Below are positions 7,620 through 15,519 of a stretch of 41,219 bases of DNA, one piece after another; the first letter of the stretch is position 1; every line of letters starts with the position of its first letter. Location of the stretch: positions 1-41,219 of the forward strand of contig JACPAV010000029.1 in NCBI GenBank assembly GCA_016180645.1, read 5' to 3'. The notes under the pieces were generated by a model. The model was not told the origin of the DNA and made no database searches. It was given only the letters and a program-made list of their open reading frames with translations. The translations under genes were made by a program, and so were the position numbers. The stretch is from Nitrospirota bacterium. GTDB lineage: Bacteria > JACPQY01.

Positions 7620-8569
7620 TTCTTGCCACTCCATTTATCGAGTGTGCGATCCATGGCTTCCACAGCCTTCTTGGTCCACTCCGTGTTGAAAACCACGTCG
7701 AAGGCGTGTGTCGCCCCTTCGATCAGCAGCAGCTCGCTGCTCACGCCAGCCGCCGTCAGCGCCTCGTGCATCCGGATCGATTGCCCGTGCGGAAGCAAGT
7801 CGGCTTTCCCGTGAATCAGGAGGAACGGCGGGGAATCGGCGGAAACATAGGTGACCGGAGAAACCCGGGCCAGATCCTCGCGCGTAGGATTCGGGCCGAG
7901 GAACGCCTCCGCCATGCCTTTCACCGTGGCGACTTGATCCACGAAAAGATTGAAATCGAACACTCCGTAGAAGGGAATAGCGCCGGCGACGGCGAGGTCC
8001 TCATTGGGGAAGCTTGAGCATGCAGGATCGAAGCGGGATTCTTTGGCGGTGACGGCGACCATTCCCGTGAGGTGTCCGCCCGCGCTTCCGCCGGTGACGT
8101 AAAACTTTTTCTTGTCCAGCCCGAGCTGGGGGGACATTCCCTTGAGCCACCGGATCGCGCATTTGCAGTCCTGTTCGAGTCCCGGCGACTTGTTTATTGG
8201 GGCGAGTTCGTAATCGATGTCGAACATGGCGTAGTCGCGGCAAGCGAGGTGTTCCCCGAATGACACGGCGTTGAGCATCCGACGGCTCCCCGCGACCCAT
8301 CCGCCTCCATGAATGAAGAGAACGATGGGGTGCGGTCCCGCGCCCTCCGGAAGGTAGAGATCGCCTTTCAACCCCTTCTCGGGATGGAAGACGACATTCA
8401 GAACGCGGCGAAACGATTTCCCCGGCGGATCGTATTTCCTTTGGGAGAACACATCCACGCAGGGGATTAGGTCACCGGATGTCTCTGAGATTGCAGTTTC
8501 CGCGAGAGATGCTTCAGCGGACAGGAAGAGAGTCAGCACTGTCGCGGGGATGACGCGCCAAGCACGCAT
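7616..8569 (-). CDS. secreted alpha/beta-hydrolase, BD-FAE/HSL-like esterase
   Basis: A 317-residue serine hydrolase. An N-terminal signal peptide (to about residue 24, SAEASLAET) indicates export. The oxyanion-hole HGGGW (87-91), nucleophile elbow GGSAGG with Ser162, acid Asp257 (HGKADLLPHGQS) and His288 (GATHAFD) form a complete triad, typical of acetyl/carboxyl esterases that deacylate small esters or polysaccharide acetyl groups. It overlaps the downstream lipoprotein by four bases, so the two are likely coexpressed. The substrate is not predictable. Confidence 0.88.
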   Translation of the reverse strand: MRAWRVIPATVLTLFLSAEASLAETAISETSGDLIPCVDVFSQRKYDPPGKSFRRVLNVVFHPEKGLKGDLYLPEGAGPHPIVLFIHGGGWVAGSRRMLNAVSFGEHLACRDYAMFDIDYELAPINKSPGLEQDCKCAIRWLKGMSPQLGLDKKKFYVTGGSAGGHLTGMVAVTAKESRFDPACSSFPNEDLAVAGAIPFYGVFDFNLFVDQVATVKGMAEAFLGPNPTREDLARVSPVTYVSADSPPFLLIHGKADLLPHGQSIRMHEALTAAGVSSELLLIEGATHAFDVVFNTEWTKKAVEAMDRTLDKWSGKK

Positions 8570-8610
8570 TCGTTCTATCTATCGTTTTTCACGCCTGACG
8601 GCAACCGAAG

Positions 8611-8766
8611 CTACTCCACCCGCCGCCGGATCGCTTCGAGGACGAAAGATCGGTGCATGATCCCTAGGACCCTCACTTCGTTGCCCACAACCCGGTACAC
8701 TATTCTGTAGTCTCCAACTCGGAGTCTTCGGTGCCCCATCAGACTTCCCCAATGCTTCTCATTCAA
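8611..8766 (-). pseudogene. RelE/ParE-type toxin remnant (C-terminal half)
   Basis: About 50 residues read GSLMGHRRLRVGDYRIVYRV and end in VRVLGIMHRSFVLEAI, the C-terminal strand pair of RelE/ParE toxins. The N-terminal helices are missing: further upstream the frame is unrelated and overlaps the Cys-rich lipoprotein. A TTG at 8766 could start it but yields only half a domain. No antitoxin gene is adjacent. This is probably a decayed toxin-antitoxin module. Confidence 0.6.
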
Positions 8767-9040
8767 CGATGCTCTTGGGACATTCCTTGTAGAAGGCCTC
8801 ACCGCACCGACCCGAACAGTAGTCCTCAAATTCCGGCAAGACATTTGGCATGCAATCCACGTATTCTGAGTCAGGGCATGTACAAGCGGCAACATCTCTC
8901 GATTCGATCTCCTTCTCTCCGGTGCCACTGCCACATCCGGAGGCGATGTGAACAAGGCAAAGGACCCCAATTATTGCGAGTCTGGATTTTGCTGCGGATG
9001 AAGATGAGCAGACATTGGGGCGCGGCGCGGGCGTCGACAC
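8759..9040 (-). CDS. small cysteine-rich lipoprotein, unknown
   Basis: A 93-residue frame starting at GTG 9040. A basic n-region (KSR), hydrophobic core (LAIIGVLCLVHIAS) and lipobox IASGC are clear. The mature part has eight further Cys in pairs (ACTCPD, DCMP, YCSGRC, ECPK), suggesting disulfides or a metal site. It ends inside the RelE-like remnant. No family recognised. Confidence 0.55.
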   Translation of the reverse strand: MSTPAPRPNVCSSSSAAKSRLAIIGVLCLVHIASGCGSGTGEKEIESRDVAACTCPDSEYVDCMPNVLPEFEDYCSGRCGEAFYKECPKSIVE

Positions 9041-9049
9041 TTCCGCTGG

Positions 9050-9445
9050 TCAGTCGACTTCGGTGATTTCGGGGTCGCGGAGGTCGCGGCCGACGAGGAC
9101 TTTCGTCTTGCCATTGCGGTTCCGGACCGAGATGTCCCATTCCTGCATGGCGCCGGCTCCGATGATCATCTCCCGCTTGATGTCCGGAGAAATGATGGCC
9201 CTCGAACTGATCATTCTCTTCCCGATTTCAATCACCAGAACGGTTTCGCCCGAGATGATCACGCCTCCCCGCCGGCCTGCCGTGCCCAATCGCTTGGCCT
9301 TCTTGTAAGGGAGAGTCGCCCGGCCGGATGGAACGACGTCGCGCCGGATGATCGTGAAGAAGGAACCTGTATCGAAGAAGGCCTCCACGCGCTTTTTCTT
9401 CATGTCCGTGGAGGTAAGTATGACGGGCAGGATCGGCTTGCTCAT
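9050..9445 (-). CDS. retropepsin-like aspartic protease domain protein
   Basis: A 131-residue single-domain protein of clan AA. It has the active-site word EAFFDTGSFFTIIRRD with Asp25-Thr-Gly-Ser and the second conserved block MIIGAGAMQEWDISV, matching the ILG-hhxxW pattern of retroviral-type proteases. Such proteins work as homodimers. No transmembrane segment or signal is visible, so it appears cytoplasmic. The start is ATG 9445. The substrate is unknown and the neighbours give no hint. Confidence 0.75.
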   Translation of the reverse strand: MSKPILPVILTSTDMKKKRVEAFFDTGSFFTIIRRDVVPSGRATLPYKKAKRLGTAGRRGGVIISGETVLVIEIGKRMISSRAIISPDIKREMIIGAGAMQEWDISVRNRNGKTKVLVGRDLRDPEITEVD

Positions 9446-9491
9446 GGGATGAATTGTATCGCTTGCCCTTGGATTGGTAAAGACGAGCGGT

Positions 9492-10445
9492 TCAGACCGC
9501 GATGCCCCAGAGGCGCTTGGCGGCGAGGCCGATGAGGTAGGTGATGGAAACGGCGCCGGCGATGAGGGCGAGATTCGTCGCCACGCGCTTTCTGAGGTTC
9601 ATGCCGGAGAGAAAAGCCAGGAGGAGTGATACCACAATGATCAAGCCCGCCGAGCTGATGAGAGAGGCCGTGACCGAGCGCGATCCGAAGAGGACGGGCA
9701 GGACGGGGACCAGTGATCCCAGCAGGTAGCTGAGGCCGACCAGGACGGCGGTTCCGAGCGGACGCGCGCCGGTTCCCATCGGGTGCGCCGAACCGGAGAG
9801 AAACTTCGCTTTGCCCGCTTCGATGTCCTTCATTTCCTTCTCGGAGCTGGTGGCGACAAAAGCGCCCGCGGCCATGGAGAGCGCCCCCGCCACCGCCACG
9901 CTGGAACTCGCCATCAGCACGAGACTCGCGTGTTGGAACGCCGCGAAGAAACCGCTGACCGCGCCGGTGATTTCCACCAAGCCGTCGTTGAATCCGAGAA
10001 AGATACTCCGGACCTTTTCCGGGTCGATCTTGCGCTCGGTGAATTGAGAGACGATGGCGTCCTCGTGCTCGAATTCATCGCGAAGAACTTCTTTCACGGT
10101 TTCTCCCAGCGGTTCATCTTTGTAGCGTTCCCAGAGGGAGAGATATTTCCGGATGCCGTAGATTTCGATGGCTTCCAGGACGAGGTGAACCGCCGTCGGT
10201 CCGAAGAGGCGGCAGGTCCAGACGATCAAGCGCAGTTTCAGTCGCCGCATCGGATTGAGCGATTTCAGATCGAGCTTGAAAAACTTCTGCCAGAGGGCGA
10301 GATGACCCTGCTCGATCGGGATCAGGTCGCCGAGGATCTTCTTGAGATGGCCCTCGTTCGTCTTGTGGAGTTCGGTGTAAAGGGTGAGATCGAAGAGCTC
10401 GTCGAGAACGAGATCGCGGCCGATGGCGGTTTCAGCGGTGTTCAC
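9492..10445 (-). CDS. ferritin-like domain fused to VIT1/CCC1-type iron/manganese transporter
   Basis: 317 residues starting at GTG 10445. The N-terminal part (about 1-140) is helical with repeated E/H-rich patterns (ELFDLTLYTELHKTNEGHLKK, IPIEQGHLALWQ, EFEHEDAIVSQF), as in rubrerythrin-like diiron domains. From about residue 145 the VIT signature FLGFNDGLVEITGAVSGFF is followed by five hydrophobic segments. The combination matches bacterial MbfA/VIT-type exporters in which the ferritin-like domain senses or delivers Fe2+. It likely detoxifies iron or manganese across the inner membrane. Confidence 0.85.
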   Translation of the reverse strand: MNTAETAIGRDLVLDELFDLTLYTELHKTNEGHLKKILGDLIPIEQGHLALWQKFFKLDLKSLNPMRRLKLRLIVWTCRLFGPTAVHLVLEAIEIYGIRKYLSLWERYKDEPLGETVKEVLRDEFEHEDAIVSQFTERKIDPEKVRSIFLGFNDGLVEITGAVSGFFAAFQHASLVLMASSSVAVAGALSMAAGAFVATSSEKEMKDIEAGKAKFLSGSAHPMGTGARPLGTAVLVGLSYLLGSLVPVLPVLFGSRSVTASLISSAGLIIVVSLLLAFLSGMNLRKRVATNLALIAGAVSITYLIGLAAKRLWGIAV

Positions 10446-10460
10446 GGAATACCGAAGGGC

Positions 10461-11825
10461 TCAATCCTGCCCGGCGAAACGCAGGATGGCATCCGAGAGG
10501 ACGCGCACGCCGAACGTGAGTGCTTCGATGGGAATTCGTTCGTCGTGCCCGTGGAAGAGTTGATTGAACGAAAAATCCTTCGGGAGCTTCATCGGGGAAA
10601 ATCCGTAGGTCGTTATGCCGAGACGGGAGAAGTGCCGCGCGTCCGTCATGCCGGGAATCATGTAGGGCACGGGGATCCCCTCGGGATGATGTTTCCGCAC
10701 CGAATCGGCAAGCGTGGCGAAGAGCGGTGTGTTCGAGGGCATCGTGATCCCTTCGCCAGTGATGATCGGCTCGATGTCGAGGTCTTCCTTCGCGATGGCC
10801 CGGAACTCTTCAATGAATTGGCCGATGGTGTGGCCCGGGAGCACGCGCCCATCCACCTCGGCTTCGGCTTCATCGGGGATGACGTTTGTTTTCATTCCGG
10901 CTTTCAGCACCGTCACGGATGCGCTGTGGGCGTAACCGGCCTGCATGGCTTTGCGCTGGGCCTTCGGGACGAGATTCCTTGCGAGAAAGGGTCCGAACGT
11001 CGGATCGGCGAAGAGGCTGAAGGCGATCGAGAGCGGGAATCCATGCGCTGAGGCCACGGTCTTGAGGAATTGCTGAAAGACGGGAACTTGGTGTGACGGG
11101 AACGGCGTGGAGTTGAGCCGTTCAATAACGCGGGCGAGTTTCACCACGGCCTGATTGTCATGCGGCATCGAACCGTGGCCGGGATCGCCCTTTGTGCGGA
11201 TCTTCATCCAACAGATGCCACGCTCAGCCACCTGGATCGGGTAGAAGATGCGCTGGCCGAGGTAAAGAGTGAATCCGCCCACTTCGCTGAGAGAGTATTC
11301 GGCTTCGATTTGTTTCGGGTGTTTGTCGACGAGAAATCCGGCGCCGAAGAGTCCACCGACTTCTTCATCAGCGCTGGCGGCGAAAATGATGTCGCGGGAG
11401 AGCTGGACTTTGTGGCGCCGCAGAATTTGCATGAGCGAGATGCACATCGCGGCCATGCCTTTCATGTCGAGGGCGCCGCGACCCCACACGCAGCCCTCGT
11501 GGATTTCGCCGGAGAAGGGAGGATGCTTCCAGTGGCGCGCCGAAGCGGGAACCACGTCCAGATGGGCGTTGAGAAGAATGGGCTTTTCCTTGCCGCCGGT
11601 GGAATATCGCGCGATCACGTTGCCGCGCCGCGGCGCGGATTCAACGTAGAACGGATCGTAGCCCTCTTTGCGGAGAGTCTCCTCTATCCAATGCGCCGGT
11701 TCATCCTCATTCCCCGGCGGATTGACGCTCTCGAACCGGATCAGCCTTTGAAGATGTTGGACGGTTTCCTGCTCGATCGCTTTCCAGTCAAGCTTTTCCA
11801 CGAGGTCGGTTGAGGGCGTGCCCAT
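10461..11825 (-). CDS. M20 family metallopeptidase/deacylase
   Basis: 454 residues with the M20 dizinc motifs: NAHLDVVPAS (His88), GRGALDMKG (Asp120), SADEEVGG (Glu154/155), and a dimerisation domain around KIRTKGDPGHGSMP. It resembles carboxypeptidase/succinyl-diaminopimelate-desuccinylase-like enzymes, with no signal peptide. The start is ATG 11825. Substrate not resolvable; the length suggests a general M20/M25/M40 peptidase rather than DapE or ArgE. Confidence 0.88.
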   Translation of the reverse strand: MGTPSTDLVEKLDWKAIEQETVQHLQRLIRFESVNPPGNEDEPAHWIEETLRKEGYDPFYVESAPRRGNVIARYSTGGKEKPILLNAHLDVVPASARHWKHPPFSGEIHEGCVWGRGALDMKGMAAMCISLMQILRRHKVQLSRDIIFAASADEEVGGLFGAGFLVDKHPKQIEAEYSLSEVGGFTLYLGQRIFYPIQVAERGICWMKIRTKGDPGHGSMPHDNQAVVKLARVIERLNSTPFPSHQVPVFQQFLKTVASAHGFPLSIAFSLFADPTFGPFLARNLVPKAQRKAMQAGYAHSASVTVLKAGMKTNVIPDEAEAEVDGRVLPGHTIGQFIEEFRAIAKEDLDIEPIITGEGITMPSNTPLFATLADSVRKHHPEGIPVPYMIPGMTDARHFSRLGITTYGFSPMKLPKDFSFNQLFHGHDERIPIEALTFGVRVLSDAILRFAGQD

Positions 11826-11891
11826 CCCCTTCTTCTAGGTACCGACTTGCCCCTTGTCAAGACGGCGGCCTGAAAGGACGTACTTCAGGCC

Positions 11892-12083
11892 GTGGTCAAG
11901 AACCTGGAGGGCAGTTTCACCGGCGAGACCGGCGCCCTTACCACGGTGCGCGACACCGACGTGGCCGCAGCGGTGGCGGAGTTCACCAAAGAACAAATCC
12001 TCGGCAATGTGACCATGGCCGACTTCACCCAGTTCGACCGCCTCCGGCAGTTGGCGGTCCAGACCCTTGCCGGCGGCGCTTAG
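11892..12083 (+). pseudogene. flagellin C-terminal (D0) domain remnant
   Basis: A 63-codon frame contains TTVRDTDVAAAVAEFTKEQI, then LGNVTMADFTQFDRLRQLAVQTL. This matches the flagellin C-terminal helix pattern (R-D-x-D-x-A-x-x-x-A-x-x-T-x-x-Q-I-L, then the terminal coiled helix) that packs in the filament core. There is no N-terminal D0/D1 region, an in-frame TGA sits just upstream, and no flagellar genes are nearby. GGCCTGAA/TTCAGGCC arms (11867-11874, 11884-11891) immediately precede it. It lies in the 320-base gap between divergent genes; the rest of that gap shows nothing else. Confidence 0.6.
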
Positions 12084-12145
12084 TCGTTGTCTCCGTTTGG
12101 CAATACTCATGCCCGGGAGTTAGACCCGTGGTATCCTTGCACGCC

Positions 12146-13039
12146 ATGATGAGAAAGATCGGAACAATCCTACGGCGATTGTCGGTCACGGCGGTGTGCT
12201 TGATCGGATGCGCCGGCGGCGAAAATCCCGGGGATCCGGCGCCGCTCAAGGTGATGACGTTCAACGTGCTGTGTTCGTTCTGCAATGCGGATTACGATCC
12301 ATGGGCCGACCGGCTTCAATACTTCGCGGATATTTTTCAGCGACACGATCCGGATCTCATCGGGCTCCAGGAACTCGTGCTCGCTAAGGAAGTGGAAGAG
12401 ATTCTTGCCGTCGCTCCCGGCTACGAGGCGATCTACTTCCACAATGAGCAGGCGCTAAAGGACTACCCGGACGCCGCGATCCTCTATCGCACCGCGCGCT
12501 TCGAAGTGAGCGAAACGGGCAGCTTCTGGCTCAGTCCAACCCCCGATGAGCCGTGGTCCCTCGGTTTCGCCAAGGGCGGCCAACTTTTCCGCCTGGTCAT
12601 CTGGGCGCGACTGAAACAGATATCGGACGGCCGCGAGCTGTATTTCGTCACCACGCATTTCGACAACAACTCGCCGAGCCAGGACCTGAGCGCGCCGCTC
12701 CTTCTTGAACGGATCGCGCCGCTGGCGGCGAAACATCCAACCGTTGTGACGGGGGATTTCAACTCGCAGACCTTCGATCCGGCCTACAAGACGCTGGTTG
12801 AGGGAGTGAGCGGAACCGGTTTCCGTTTCATCAACGCCTTCGACATTGCCGCGCAGTGGTCCATTGACACCAATCTCTCCCCCGTTCCGGCCTACGACGT
12901 GCCCGGACGGATCGACCATATTTTTCTTGCCGGGGCGAATTGGAGATGCAAGGATTGGACCGTGGATCTGAACGCGTACGGGCCGAACCAGCGATTTCCT
13001 TCCGACCATTTCCCCATCGCCGCAACGCTGGAGTGGTGA
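12146..13039 (+). CDS. endonuclease/exonuclease/phosphatase-family lipoprotein
   Basis: 297 residues from ATG 12146. A leader with lipobox LIGC (Cys22) precedes an EEP domain: VMTFNVLC (37-44), GLQELV with metal-binding Glu (73-78), TGDFNSQTFD, GRIDHIFL and the C-terminal SDHFPIAATLEW. All catalytic signatures of the DNase I/exonuclease III/phosphatase fold are present. Envelope anchoring suggests an extracellular nuclease, phosphodiesterase or sphingomyelinase-like role. The longer upstream frame covers the flagellin-remnant region in another frame and is not the gene. Confidence 0.88.
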   Translation: MMRKIGTILRRLSVTAVCLIGCAGGENPGDPAPLKVMTFNVLCSFCNADYDPWADRLQYFADIFQRHDPDLIGLQELVLAKEVEEILAVAPGYEAIYFHNEQALKDYPDAAILYRTARFEVSETGSFWLSPTPDEPWSLGFAKGGQLFRLVIWARLKQISDGRELYFVTTHFDNNSPSQDLSAPLLLERIAPLAAKHPTVVTGDFNSQTFDPAYKTLVEGVSGTGFRFINAFDIAAQWSIDTNLSPVPAYDVPGRIDHIFLAGANWRCKDWTVDLNAYGPNQRFPSDHFPIAATLEW

Positions 13040-13416
13040 GGGTGGCAAGGATTTTTGCATGTGTGGGAGCGGCATTTGGATTTCTGAGCGTGGCGGCGGG
13101 AGCGTTCGGGGCGCACACGCTGAAGGGAAGGCTTGCGCCCGAGATGCTGGAGATTTTCGAGAAGGCCGCCCGCTATCAGATGTATCACTCACTCGCCTTG
13201 CTCGCCGTCGCCTGGGCCGCGACTCAGTTCCCGCATCGACTCGTGGCCCTTTCAGGCTGGATGTTTATCGCCGGTACGATTCTCTTCTCCGGGAGCCTCT
13301 ACGTGCTCGTTGCCACAGGCGCGAAGACTTGGGGAGCGGTCACTCCCATCGGCGGAGTGCTCCTGCTGGCGGGCTGGGCGACCCTGGCGCTTGGGGTGGG
13401 TTTGAACCGTAGTTGA
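13036..13416 (+). CDS. DUF423 membrane protein
   Basis: 126 residues with four hydrophobic helices. The start GTG 13036 overlaps the upstream stop (GTGA); a second GTG at 13042 is an alternative. Signature residues include the N-terminal GAFGAHTLKGRL, KAARYQMYHSLALLA and WMFIAGTILFSGSLY, then TPIGGVLLLAGWATL, which identify the YgdD/DUF423 inner-membrane family of unknown function. It is likely cotranscribed with the EEP lipoprotein. Confidence 0.9.
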   Translation: MRVARIFACVGAAFGFLSVAAGAFGAHTLKGRLAPEMLEIFEKAARYQMYHSLALLAVAWAATQFPHRLVALSGWMFIAGTILFSGSLYVLVATGAKTWGAVTPIGGVLLLAGWATLALGVGLNRS

Positions 13417-13441
13417 CATCAAAACGGTAAGCGTGGAGAAT
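13413..13441 (+). promoter_or_regulatory. candidate sigma70-type promoter upstream of tRNA-Val
   Basis: Consensus TTGACA (13413-13418), a 17-base spacer and GAGAAT (13436-13441, four of six matches). It overlaps the DUF423 stop and could drive the leader 13445-13585 and the tRNA. Confidence 0.35.
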
Positions 13442-13554
13442 AATCAAATATGCAATCCGTCGTGAGTTTCGAGCCCGCCGTGCCGCTCCTCTGACAGCGG
13501 CCATGAATTTCTCTGTGTTGGAATCCTTTCGTGTTTGATCTGAGACCCTGACCT

Positions 13555-13581
13555 CCGGGATGCTGCGGTCCGGGATTTTTT
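13555..13581 (+). terminator. possible weak intrinsic terminator before tRNA-Val
   Basis: CCGGG (13555-13559) can pair with TCCGG (13569-13573), followed by GA and six T (13576-13581). The stem is short with one wobble pair. It may instead be part of a leader processed off the tRNA. The leader also holds a GCCGC/GCGGC hairpin at 13482-13501; apart from these, 13442-13585 shows nothing else. Confidence 0.3.
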
Positions 13582-13585
13582 CTTG

Positions 13586-13659
13586 GGGCGATTAGCTCAG
13601 TTGGCTAGAGCACTTGCTCGACACGCAAGGGGTCAGAGGTTCAAGTCCTCTATCGCCCA
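13586..13659 (+). tRNA. tRNA-Val (GAC), unusual C33
   Basis: A complete 74-base cloverleaf: acceptor GGGCGAT/ATCGCCC with discriminator A, D-arm GCTC/GAGC, anticodon stem CTTGC/GCAAG with loop TCGACAC, variable GGGTC and T-arm AGAGG/CCTCT with loop TTCAAGT. The loop gives anticodon GAC (valine). The 3' CCA is not encoded. Position 33 is C instead of the nearly universal U. A strong hairpin (13656-13672) begins at the 3' end. Confidence 0.92.
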
Positions 13660-13693
13660 CGCTGAGCGTGGGCAATGGTCCGCTCAGCGGACC
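13656..13693. repeat. two adjacent GC-rich hairpins after the tRNA
   Basis: CCCACGCT/AGCGTGGG (13656-13672) and GGTCCGCT/AGCGGACC (13677-13693). Both are perfect 8-base stems around a single base. The first overlaps the tRNA 3' end and could compete with acceptor-stem folding or guide 3' processing. No T-run follows, so they are not typical terminators. Confidence 0.75.
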
Positions 13694-13701
13694 GCCCACC
13701 C

Positions 13702-13737
13702 ATTTGAGATCTCAAATCTCAAATTTCAAATCTCAGA
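13702..13737. repeat. heptamer tandem array and palindrome abutting the thrS start
   Basis: ATTTGAGATCTCAAAT (13702-13717) is a perfect 16-base palindrome. From 13710 to 13737 there are four 7-base units: TCTCAAA, TCTCAAA, TTTCAAA, TCTCAGA. The thrS ATG is at 13741 and no Shine-Dalgarno sequence fits in between, so the array replaces the normal ribosome-binding region. Confidence 0.8.
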
Positions 13738-13740
13738 TTG

Positions 13741-15504
13741 ATGGCCGGCCCATCGAAGAAGCCGGTTTGGGAGGGCGATGTGCAGGGCGGGTCGCAAGTC
13801 GATACCCTCCGCCACAGCACGGCCCACGCCATGGCCCAAGCCGTCCTTTCGATCTTTCCAGAGGCGAAGCTGGGAATCGGACCGACCATCGAGAACGGCT
13901 TCTACTATGATCTCGATCTCCCGCGCGCATTGACGGATGACGACCTCGCGAACATCGAATCGCGCATGAAAGAAATCATCTCGCGCGACCACCCCATCGT
14001 CCGCAAGGAATGGTCGAGGAAGGATGCCGTCGCCTTCTTCCAATCCCGGGGCCAGGACTATAAAGTCGAGATCATCCAGGATCTGCCGGACGATACCGTC
14101 TCCGTCTACGAGCAGGGCGAATTTACCGATCTTTGCCGGGGACCGCACATGGCCCGGACGGGCGAGATCAAGGCGTTCAAACTCCTGAGCGTGGCAGGGG
14201 CTTATTGGCGGGGCGACGAAAAGCGCAAGATGCTCCAACGCATTTATGGCACGGCTTTTCTCACTCAGAAGGAGCTCGACCACCACCTGCACGTGCTCGA
14301 AGAGGCCAAGAAGCGCGACCACCGGAAGCTCGGCAAGGAACTGAACCTGTACAGCATCCACGAGGAAGTTGGCGCGGGATTGATCCACTGGCATCCGGCG
14401 GGAGCGATGGTGCGGATGATCATCGAAGATTTCTGGCAGAAGTTTCACCTGCGCCGTGGCTACCAATTTGCCTATACGGCCCACATTGCGAGCGAGGAAA
14501 TCTACCGCCTCAGCGGCCACCTCGAAGCCTTCGCGGAAAATATGTACGCGCCGATCGAGATCGAGGGAAAACCGTATCGCGTCAAACCGATGAACTGCCC
14601 CGGCCATATCATGATTTACCGGACGTCCAAACGCTCCTACCGCGAACTGCCGCTCCGCCTGGCCGAATTGGGAACGGTCTATCGGTTTGAGAAATCGGGC
14701 GTCCTCCACGGCCTCATGCGCGTGCGCGGCTTTACCATCGACGATTCGCACATCTTTGTCGCGCCCGAGCAACTTCAGGATGAAGTCATTGCCGTTTACA
14801 ACCTCATCATGGAGTTCCTGCGGACGTTCGGATTCGAGCAGTTCGTCGTTACGCTCTCCACCAAGCCCGAGAAGGCCGTGGGCAAGCCGGAGTTGTGGGA
14901 ACAGGCGGAAAGCGCGCTGAAAGCCGTGCTCGAAAAAACCGGCGCGAAATGGGTGCTCGATGAAGGCGGCGGCGCTTTTTACGGGCCGAAAATTAGTGTG
15001 GAGGTGAAGGACGCCTTGGGCCGCTCATGGCAATGCTCCACGGTCCAGGTCGATTTCAACCTGCCGGAGCGGTTCGGCTTGGAATATGACGGAGCCGATG
15101 GCGCCCTGCACCGGCCGATCATGGTTCACCGCGCTCTCATGGGATCGGTGGAACGATTTTTCGGCGTGCTCGTGGAGCACTACGCCGGGGCGTTTCCGGT
15201 GTGGCTCGCGCCCGTGCAAGTCAGTGTCATCACCGTTCACCCCGACAATGAAAAATACGCGTCCGGCATTCTCCAGTCCCTGCGCGAGGCCGATGTAAGG
15301 GCCGAGAGCGCGTTCTCGGGCGACACGCTGGGCTACAAGATCCGACATGCCCAGCTCTTGAAAATTCCATACATGGCCGTTATCGGCAAAAAAGAAGAGG
15401 AGCGGCAGGTCGTGCGACTCCGCGAACGCGGCGGAAAGGATCTTGGGGAGATCGCCGCCGTCGAGCTCGTGGAGCGCATCCGTTCCGCCGTTCCCAAACA
15501 CTAA
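13741..15504 (+). CDS. thrS: threonyl-tRNA synthetase lacking the TGS domain
   Basis: Class II synthetase charging tRNA-Thr. At 587 residues it is about 50 shorter than the common bacterial form: the N-terminal TGS domain is absent and the protein opens almost at the editing domain with HSTAH (25-29) and CRGPH (Cys132 onward), the pair that hydrolyses Ser-tRNA-Thr. The catalytic core follows (MNCPGH zinc ligand, YRFEKSGVLHGLMRVRGF motif 2, GALHRPIMVHRALMGSVERF motif 3), and then the anticodon-binding domain. The start is ATG 13741 (a TTG lies just upstream). It is the first gene of the conserved thrS-infC-rpmI-rplT-pheS-pheT-ihfA run. Confidence 0.97.
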   Translation: MAGPSKKPVWEGDVQGGSQVDTLRHSTAHAMAQAVLSIFPEAKLGIGPTIENGFYYDLDLPRALTDDDLANIESRMKEIISRDHPIVRKEWSRKDAVAFFQSRGQDYKVEIIQDLPDDTVSVYEQGEFTDLCRGPHMARTGEIKAFKLLSVAGAYWRGDEKRKMLQRIYGTAFLTQKELDHHLHVLEEAKKRDHRKLGKELNLYSIHEEVGAGLIHWHPAGAMVRMIIEDFWQKFHLRRGYQFAYTAHIASEEIYRLSGHLEAFAENMYAPIEIEGKPYRVKPMNCPGHIMIYRTSKRSYRELPLRLAELGTVYRFEKSGVLHGLMRVRGFTIDDSHIFVAPEQLQDEVIAVYNLIMEFLRTFGFEQFVVTLSTKPEKAVGKPELWEQAESALKAVLEKTGAKWVLDEGGGAFYGPKISVEVKDALGRSWQCSTVQVDFNLPERFGLEYDGADGALHRPIMVHRALMGSVERFFGVLVEHYAGAFPVWLAPVQVSVITVHPDNEKYASGILQSLREADVRAESAFSGDTLGYKIRHAQLLKIPYMAVIGKKEEERQVVRLRERGGKDLGEIAAVELVERIRSAVPKH

Positions 15505-15519
15505 AAAAGGAGGTCCACC

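Noticed and set aside
9783-11051. A 422-codon plus-strand frame opposite the VIT1 and M20 genes
   Set aside because: Same reason: antisense to two clear families, no domain of its own.
11810-12145. N-terminal extension of the EEP lipoprotein
   Set aside because: The extension lacks homology and would bury the lipoprotein leader; ATG 12146 gives a proper signal peptide.
13442-13740. A T-box riboswitch upstream of thrS
   Set aside because: No T-box consensus (TGGNACCGCG) or specifier stem is visible, and a tRNA gene plus repeat array fill the space.
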